A stretch of 64,000 nucleotides of DNA from Streptomyces sp. NBC_00259 (lineage in GTDB: Bacteria > Actinomycetota > Actinomycetes > Streptomycetales > Streptomycetaceae). Numbering within the stretch: the first letter of the stretch is position 1; every line of letters starts with the position of its first letter. The notes under the pieces were generated by a model, which worked only from the letters and a program-made list of their open reading frames with translations, had not been told where the DNA came from and did no database searches. The DNA lies in assembly GCF_036181745.1 (NCBI RefSeq), contig NZ_CP108080.1:5335501-5399500 (forward strand), given 5' to 3'. Made by a program: the position numbers and the translations under genes. Below, piece after piece: positions 59,057-64,000 of the stretch.

Positions 59057-61537
59057 ATGGACCCGATGAACCGGGGACCGGAAGAGTACGGCCACGACAA
59101 CGAACGCGGCGACGACGGCGCAGGCGCGCAGCGCCCGCCGCGCGACGCCGTGCCGGCCGACTTCGCGCAGACACCCACGCCCGCCCGCACCGTCCGGCTG
59201 GTCGCGGGCGACTTCACGCTCACCGTCAATCCCGTCGACGGAAGCGAGATAGAGCCCGGCCGCCCCGGCGAGCAGCCGGCCGCGCCCGCGCGCCACACCG
59301 CCGAGGAGCGCGAGGAACTGCGGCGCGCCGGCCGGCCACCGGTGCCGGCGGGCCCCGCCGCGCCCCCGCTGCCCCTGCTGGAACGCCAGGAGGAGCGTGA
59401 GCGGCTCGTACGACTCCTCGGACGCGGCCGGTCGGTCCGGCTGACCGGGCCCGCGGGATCGGGCCGTAGCGCCCTGCTCGACGCCGTCGCCGCGGACTGC
59501 GCGGGCCTCGCGCCCGACGGAGTGATCCGGCTCTCCGGCTACCGCCGGACGGCGACCGAGCTGCTGTACGAGCTCTTCACCGCCGTCCACAGCGCCACGC
59601 TGCACCGGCCCGACCGGACGACGCTGCTCGAACACGTCCGTGGGATCGGCGCCGTCGTCCTCCTCGACGACCTGGAGTTCGGCGGCAGCGCGCTGGACGA
59701 GCTCCTCGACGCCACACCGGAGTGCGCCTTCCTGCTCGCCGCCACCCCCGATGTCGCGGCGCCGACGGCAGACTCCCACCTCGAAGAGGTGTTCCTTTCC
59801 GGGCTCGAACGCGGCGCGGCGCTGGAGCTGCTGGAGCGGGCCGTGGACCGGCCGCTCACCGACGACGAGGCGAACTGGGCGGGGGACCTCTGGTTCGAGT
59901 CGGAGGGCCTGCCGCTGCGGTTCGTCCAGGCGGGCGCGCTGCTCCGGCAGCGCGACGCCCTGCGCGCCCTGGCCGAGGGACCGGGCCACGACGACGATGA
60001 CGACGACGCGGACGACGTCTTCGCCGACGGGCACGACGTACCGCTTCCGACGATCGGTGAGGGCGCGGCCCCCGCCGCGCTCCTCGCCTCCCGGCTCAGC
60101 GAATCGGCGCGCGACGCCCTGCGGTTCGCCGTCGCCCTCGGCGGCGAGGTACCGCATCAGGCGCATCTGCCGGCGCTCGTCGGCGACACCCACGCGGACG
60201 CCGCCATCGGCGAACTGACCAGCTGCGCCCTGCTCACCCCCGTCGGCTCCCGCTACCGGCTGGCCGCCGGTGTCGCCGCACAGCTGGAGGCCGTCGGCTA
60301 CGGCGAGGGCGCCGTGGCCCGGGCCCACACCGCCGCCCAGCACTACGCCTGGTGGGCCGGCCACCCTTCGGTGGCGCCGGCACGCGCGGCCGCCGAGGCC
60401 GACGCGATCCTCGCGGCGATGGGCGTACTGGTGCCGGGCCAGGAGGCGGGGCACGCCAGCGCCGCGGTGCTGCTGGCCCGCAGCGCCGCGCCCGCGTTCG
60501 CCGCCGGGCTGCACTGGGGCGCCTGGGAGCGCACCCTGCGGAACGGGCAGGAGGCGGCCCGGATCGCCGGCGAGGTCGCCGAAGAGGCCTACTTCCACCA
60601 CGAGCTGGGCGTGCTCGCCCTCTGCACGGGGAATCTGGACCGGGCCCGCGCCGAGCTGGAGGCGTCCATCGCCCTGCGCGGCGCGCTGGCCGACAAGCGC
60701 GGCACGGTCGCGGGACGACGGGCGCTCGCCCTCGTCGCCGACCGTGAGGGAAGCCTGCCGCCCGACGGGCGTTCAGCGGCGGGGGAGGAGAACCCCGCCG
60801 CGGGCAACGAGGAGTCGGCGTCCCCGTCCGGCGGCGTCCCGGCCGCTGTTCCGTCCCTGGAAACCCTCGTCACCCGTCGCGACACCCCGACGCCGACGTC
60901 CCTGCTCGCCGGCGCCCGCCGCGCCGTCCTGTCCGGCACCCGCCGCAACCTGGTCGCGGCCGGTGCGGGCGCGCTGCTCGCCGTCGTCCTCGGCACGGTG
61001 GTGACCCTGGGAGCGACGTCCGGCAACGAGGACCCCGCGGACCGGGTGACCAACGAGCAGTCGGCGAACGAGGACGACGGCAGCGACAGCCTCAACGCGG
61101 ACGAACCGGCCGACGACTCCACCGGCAGCCCCGCCGCCACACCCGACGCCACCAAGTCGGGGAAGCCCACCACCGCCCAGCCGGGCGAGAGCGGCTCGGC
61201 GGACGACCCGTCGGCGCCGGGCGACGGCTCGTCGTCGACGACGGGCGGCGGCGGCTCCGGCACGAGCGGTTCGACGACCGGGGGTTCCTCCACGACGGGC
61301 GGGACCTCGGGCGGACCGTCCACGACGGGGGGCACGTCGACAGGCCCGACGGGCACGCCGAGCGAGACCCCCACCGGTACGCCGAGCGAGAGCCCCACCA
61401 GTACGCCGACGGAGCCGACGGGCACGCCGAGTGAGACGCCGCCCTCCGGCACGGCCGTCGGCATGAGCAACGGGGCAACAGCCACCACCGGCAGCCCCAG
61501 CAGCAGCCAGGCGCTGTCGAGCAGCTCCTCGACCTGA
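59057..61537 (+). CDS. Large STAND-like ATPase with one transmembrane helix and Ser/Thr/Gly-rich tail
   Basis: An 826-residue protein. After a Pro/Ala-rich N-terminus, an ATPase domain has P-loop VRLTGPAGSGRSALLDAV near residue 130 and Walker B AVVLLDDLEFGG near 198. A helical, TPR-like region (about 430-560, for example AYFHHELGVLALCTGNLDRARAELEASIAL) follows. A single transmembrane helix lies at about 632-655 (VAAGAGALLAVVLGTVVTLG). The last 170 residues are low complexity (repeats of GTPSETPTGTPSESPT type), probably outside and O-mannosylated or wall-spanning. ATG at 59057 is eight bases after a G run; TTG at 59051 is too close. Function unknown; signalling across the membrane is an inference. 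Confidence 0.8.
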   Translation: MDPMNRGPEEYGHDNERGDDGAGAQRPPRDAVPADFAQTPTPARTVRLVAGDFTLTVNPVDGSEIEPGRPGEQPAAPARHTAEEREELRRAGRPPVPAGPAAPPLPLLERQEERERLVRLLGRGRSVRLTGPAGSGRSALLDAVAADCAGLAPDGVIRLSGYRRTATELLYELFTAVHSATLHRPDRTTLLEHVRGIGAVVLLDDLEFGGSALDELLDATPECAFLLAATPDVAAPTADSHLEEVFLSGLERGAALELLERAVDRPLTDDEANWAGDLWFESEGLPLRFVQAGALLRQRDALRALAEGPGHDDDDDDADDVFADGHDVPLPTIGEGAAPAALLASRLSESARDALRFAVALGGEVPHQAHLPALVGDTHADAAIGELTSCALLTPVGSRYRLAAGVAAQLEAVGYGEGAVARAHTAAQHYAWWAGHPSVAPARAAAEADAILAAMGVLVPGQEAGHASAAVLLARSAAPAFAAGLHWGAWERTLRNGQEAARIAGEVAEEAYFHHELGVLALCTGNLDRARAELEASIALRGALADKRGTVAGRRALALVADREGSLPPDGRSAAGEENPAAGNEESASPSGGVPAAVPSLETLVTRRDTPTPTSLLAGARRAVLSGTRRNLVAAGAGALLAVVLGTVVTLGATSGNEDPADRVTNEQSANEDDGSDSLNADEPADDSTGSPAATPDATKSGKPTTAQPGESGSADDPSAPGDGSSSTTGGGGSGTSGSTTGGSSTTGGTSGGPSTTGGTSTGPTGTPSETPTGTPSESPTSTPTEPTGTPSETPPSGTAVGMSNGATATTGSPSSSQALSSSSST

Positions 61538-62074
61538 CGGAGCGTCCCGTGAGGGACGACGTACGGGCGTATCGGCGCCGGGTCCACCGCCCCGTCGGGG
61601 GTGGCACCCGGCCGTCCCCGCGCCTTGCCCTGCTGCGGGCTGTGCGGTCCGACTGTTCGGCTGCTGACGGCTGCGGTCTGCCGGTGCGTCGGACAGGTCC
61701 GGCGGCCCGGCCGGGAGCGTGCCGGACGGTCCGGAGCCGACGGCTGCCCCTGCCCCACAACCCGCGCCAGTCCGCGCCGCGGACTGCCGTGCCGGGGGCG
61801 CAGGCGCCGTGAGGTCCGTGCTGAGCGCTGCGGCGGGCTGTGTCTGCCCGGCTCAGTTCACCCTGGGGTGGGTCGCCCGCGCGGTCCGGTGCCGACGGCT
61901 GCCGTCCGCCGCTGCCTCAGGCAGTGACACGGGCCCGGCACGGGGCTGTGGACCGGTTCCGTGGCCGGCCTTGCCCGCGCCGGGCGGGTCGGCCGCCGGC
62001 TGTGGCCCCCGTACCCCCGAACCGGAACCGGGCCGGGACCGGGTGCACCGGGTCCGGCCCGGAGGGGGGTCCCG
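61538..62074. other. Intergenic region after the STAND-like gene
   Basis: About 540 bases with no convincing gene; frames are open because of GC content but lack starts. It contains two near-identical 21-bp copies (61728-61748 and 61883-61903) sharing GCCGACGGCTGCC. The 3' ends of the STAND-like gene and nucS converge here. Confidence 0.55.
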
Positions 62075-62737
62075 TCAGAACAGACGCAGCTTGTCGTCCT
62101 CGATGCCGCGCAGGGCGTTGTAGTCCAGCACCACGCAGCCGATGCCGCGGTCCGTCGCCAGTACCCGCGCCTGGGGCTTGATCTCCTGCGCCGCGAAGAC
62201 ACCGCGGACCGGCGCCAGATGAGGGTCGCGGTTCAGCAGTTCCAGATAGCGGGTGAGCTGCTCGACACCGTCGATCTCGCCGCGCCGCTTGATCTCCACC
62301 GCCACCGTCGCGCCGTCGGAGTCCCGGCAGAGAATGTCCACCGGGCCGATCGCCGTCGGGTACTCGCGCCGGATCAGGCTGTAGCCCTCGCCGAGTGTCT
62401 CGATCCGGTCTGCCAGAAGCTCCTGCAGGTGTGCTTCCACGCCGTCCTTGATGAGGCCCGGGTCCACACCCAGCTCGTGGGACGAGTCGTGGAGGACTTC
62501 CTCCATCGTAATGATCAGTTTCTCGCCCGTTTTGTTGATGACCGTCCAGACGTTGTCATCACCCTCCTTGAGCGTGCACGGAGGGGACATCCAGTTGAGC
62601 GGTTTGTACGCCCGGTCGTCCGCGTGGATGGAGACGCTGCCGTCTGCCTTGACCAGGATCAGACGGGGGGCGGAGGGCAGGTGGGCGGTGAGCCGGCCCG
62701 CGTAGTCCACGGAACAGCGGGCGATGACGAGACGCAT
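62075..62737 (-). CDS. nucS: Mismatch-specific endonuclease NucS/EndoMS
   Basis: A 220-residue enzyme. N-terminal DNA-binding domain MRLVIARCSVDYAGRLTAHLPSAPRLILVKADGSVSIH; C-terminal RecB-like nuclease with catalytic GPVDILCRDSDGATVAVEIKRR (PD-(D/E)xK: D-ExK) near residues 135-155 and QLTRYLELL. It ends in KLRLF, which fits the C-terminal beta-clamp-binding motif known for this family. NucS replaces MutS/MutL mismatch repair in most actinobacteria by cutting both strands at mismatches. ATG at 62737; no ribosome site, and TAGCGT eight bases upstream suggests a leaderless mRNA. A longer in-frame opening to 62866 has no family match. Confidence 0.95.
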   Translation of the reverse strand: MRLVIARCSVDYAGRLTAHLPSAPRLILVKADGSVSIHADDRAYKPLNWMSPPCTLKEGDDNVWTVINKTGEKLIITMEEVLHDSSHELGVDPGLIKDGVEAHLQELLADRIETLGEGYSLIRREYPTAIGPVDILCRDSDGATVAVEIKRRGEIDGVEQLTRYLELLNRDPHLAPVRGVFAAQEIKPQARVLATDRGIGCVVLDYNALRGIEDDKLRLF

Positions 62738-62989
62738 GGGGCGCAACGCTACTCGACCGACCTCCCCGCGCGCGATTCCTCCACCTGTCGCCCACCCCGC
62801 CCCTGTCCGAGTCCCTACGGGTCGCCCCTCTTGTGCACTTACGTTATTGGCCGGTTGTGTTCCCATTCTCCTGGTGCGGACCAGACAGCGCGCCTAACGT
62901 GGAAGCAGGAGGTCGTCGGTCGTGCACTCTGCGTCGTCGTTATCGCCGTACTCAGGCATGCGCCGTCGCGCCTCCTTCCCTGCCCGTAA

Positions 62990-63008
62990 GACCCCGCTCG
63001 TCGGGGTC
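62990..63008 (+). promoter_or_regulatory. Hairpin immediately upstream of the 63024 gene's ribosome site
   Basis: GACCCCG (62990-62996) and CGGGGTC (63002-63008) form a 7-bp stem with loop CTCGT, ending three bases before GAGAGGAG. It could be a weak upstream terminator or a translation-modulating structure. Confidence 0.4.
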
Positions 63009-63023
63009 GCGAGAGGAGAACCC

Positions 63024-63416
63024 ATGTCGCTCGACGTCTCACCGGCGCTGTTGGAACAGGCCGAGCGAGGCGAGGTCGACGAAGCTGCATTCGTCGACTG
63101 CGTCCGGACCTCCCTGCCTTTTGCATGGGAGATGATCAGTTCTCTGGTGGCTCAGCTGAAGGTGGACGGCGGAGAGTTCGCCGACAACCAGACGCCGCCG
63201 CCGGACGAGCAGGCACGTGGTCAGCTGTTGCGCGCACTCGCGAGTGACGCCATCCGGGGTGCGCTGCAGCGGCACTTCGGGGTGCGGCTCGCTTTCCAGA
63301 ACTGCCACCGCGTCGCGGTGTTCCCGCTGGACCCCTCGGTGGACGAGCGGCACGCCCGCTTTACTTCCGTAAGGGCCCAGCTGCTCAATCAGTCGCCCGA
63401 ACTGCGCGACTGCTGA
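63024..63416 (+). CDS. Conserved hypothetical protein (SCO5389-like)
   Basis: A 130-residue soluble protein without membrane segments: MSLDVSPALLEQAERGEVDE, then FVDCVRTSLPFAWEMISSLVAQL, then GALQRHFGVRLAFQNCHRVAVFPLD. It is conserved beside nucS in Streptomyces as I remember the region; function unknown. ATG at 63024 after GAGAGGAG. It converges on the next gene with a terminator between. Confidence 0.8.
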   Translation: MSLDVSPALLEQAERGEVDEAAFVDCVRTSLPFAWEMISSLVAQLKVDGGEFADNQTPPPDEQARGQLLRALASDAIRGALQRHFGVRLAFQNCHRVAVFPLDPSVDERHARFTSVRAQLLNQSPELRDC

Positions 63417-63502
63417 TGTCTTTTGCTGCCGCTCCGCACCGCCGGAGGCTCTTCGCACACCGGGGCGGCAGCCTCCGCCGGACGACGGGCCGGGGGAGGA
63501 GC

Positions 63503-63528
63503 GCGGGCCGCACGCAGGTGCGGCCCGC
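63503..63528. terminator. Bidirectional terminator between convergent genes
   Basis: GCGGGCCGCAC (63503-63513) and its exact complement (63518-63528) enclose a GCAG loop. It lies between the stops at 63416 and 63545 and can serve both transcripts. Confidence 0.85.
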
Positions 63529-63544
63529 CTGCTCGTCCGCCCGC

Positions 63545-64000
63545 TCAGCGGAGCAGCGGCAGCACCTCGGTGCCCAGCCGCCGTACGTTCTCCTCCGTGG
63601 CCGCCAGATCACCGGAGCCCTCGGAGAGCAGTGCGAAGCGGGTGATGCCGGTGCGCTCCGACGTCGCCGCCAGCCGGTCCGCCGCCAGTTGGGGCGGGCC
63701 CACCGGATGCAGCCTGCACAGCAGCTCCGTGTACGCGACGGGGTCGCGCATCGCGCGCGTCCTGCCGTCGACCGTGACATGGGCGTCCAGTCCCTGCTTG
63801 AGCCAGCCGGGCATGGCCTTGACGAGAGTCTCCTCCGCCACGGCTCGGCTGTCCTCGATCTGTGCCACGCCGGCCGACACATGCCCGGCTCCCGCGACGG
63901 CGTCCGGCGCATGGCCCGCCGCGAGGGCGTGACTGCGCCACAGGGCGACCATGTCGGCCTTCTCCTCGTCGCCGCAGTGCATCCCGAGGAGCATCGGCAG
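63545..64000 (-). CDS. LLM-class (luciferase-like) F420-dependent oxidoreductase, C-terminal part
   Basis: The visible 150 residues are the C-terminus of a TIM-barrel luciferase-like protein: LWRSHALAAGHAPDAVAGAGHVSAGVAQIEDSRAVAEE, then AYTELLCRLHPVGPPQLAADRLAATSERTGITRFALLSEGSGDLAATEENVRRLGTEVLPLL, the typical final helix and strand with the 'vGspe/va' substrate-filter region. These enzymes use F420 or FMN for hydride transfer to diverse substrates. The gene starts beyond the right edge, so the cofactor-binding half cannot be checked. Confidence 0.8.
   Translation of the reverse strand: MPMLLGMHCGDEEKADMVALWRSHALAAGHAPDAVAGAGHVSAGVAQIEDSRAVAEETLVKAMPGWLKQGLDAHVTVDGRTRAMRDPVAYTELLCRLHPVGPPQLAADRLAATSERTGITRFALLSEGSGDLAATEENVRRLGTEVLPLLR

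Noticed and set aside
61549..62074. Several overlapping open frames downstream of the STAND-like gene
   Set aside because: They are open only because of base composition, lack start signals, and overlap degenerate repeats.

Overview
The window is a high-GC actinobacterial chromosome segment, almost certainly Streptomyces. GC-ending codons dominate, GTG and TTG starts are frequent, and several genes look leaderless. From the tRNA rightwards the gene order (lysA-hom-thrC-thrB-rho-rpmE-prfA-prmC-sua5-glyA-wecA-atpIBEFHAGDC ... cobO ... nucS) matches the conserved Streptomyces core as I remember it around SCO5350-SCO5391 of S. coelicolor.

Left part (1-21,400) is accessory. Positions 9102 down to the left edge carry a compact minus-strand biosynthetic operon: a membrane protein with a carrier domain and the Pls (epsilon-poly-lysine synthetase) type three-domain/six-helix architecture but no adenylation domain; a separate NRPS with half a condensation domain, A, T and TE; an SyrP/TauD-like 2-oxoglutarate oxygenase; and SbnB plus SbnA, which together make L-2,3-diaminopropionate. 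This looks like a split-architecture synthetase for a diaminopropionate-containing isopeptide or homopolymer and is the best candidate for an undescribed system here. It is followed by a VapBC-like pair, a tiny LuxR protein, a VOC/AraC pair, a CorA-type transporter and a PAS-PAS-GAF-SpoIIE-HATPase phosphatase. From 16,414 to 20,311 lies a less GC-biased block with a hypothetical protein and a translationally coupled pair (unknown protein plus a 741-residue UvrD-like helicase), a plausible defence module. Next to it are gene remnants (a Sir2 C-terminus and a frameshifted small gene), then a tRNA-Arg(CCG) whose 3' end faces this block, as in tRNA-targeted islands.

Right part (21,438-64,000) is core genome: amino-acid biosynthesis from the aspartate pathway, transcription termination (Rho), a secreted trypsin-like protease, an LCP cell-wall ligase, L31 with a sigma-R-type promoter, release factor RF1 with its methylase PrmC, a Sua5/phosphatase-like pair, SHMT, a WecA-type transferase, the complete F1Fo ATP synthase operon, a chitinase with a classic direct-repeat promoter and an adjacent two-component system, cobalamin adenosyltransferase, a TetR-controlled ABC exporter, 3-hydroxybutyryl-CoA dehydrogenase, a STAS protein, a large STAND-like membrane protein, the mismatch endonuclease NucS and a truncated F420-type (LLM) oxidoreductase at the right edge.

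All functional calls are by reading motifs and recalling families; no database search was possible.
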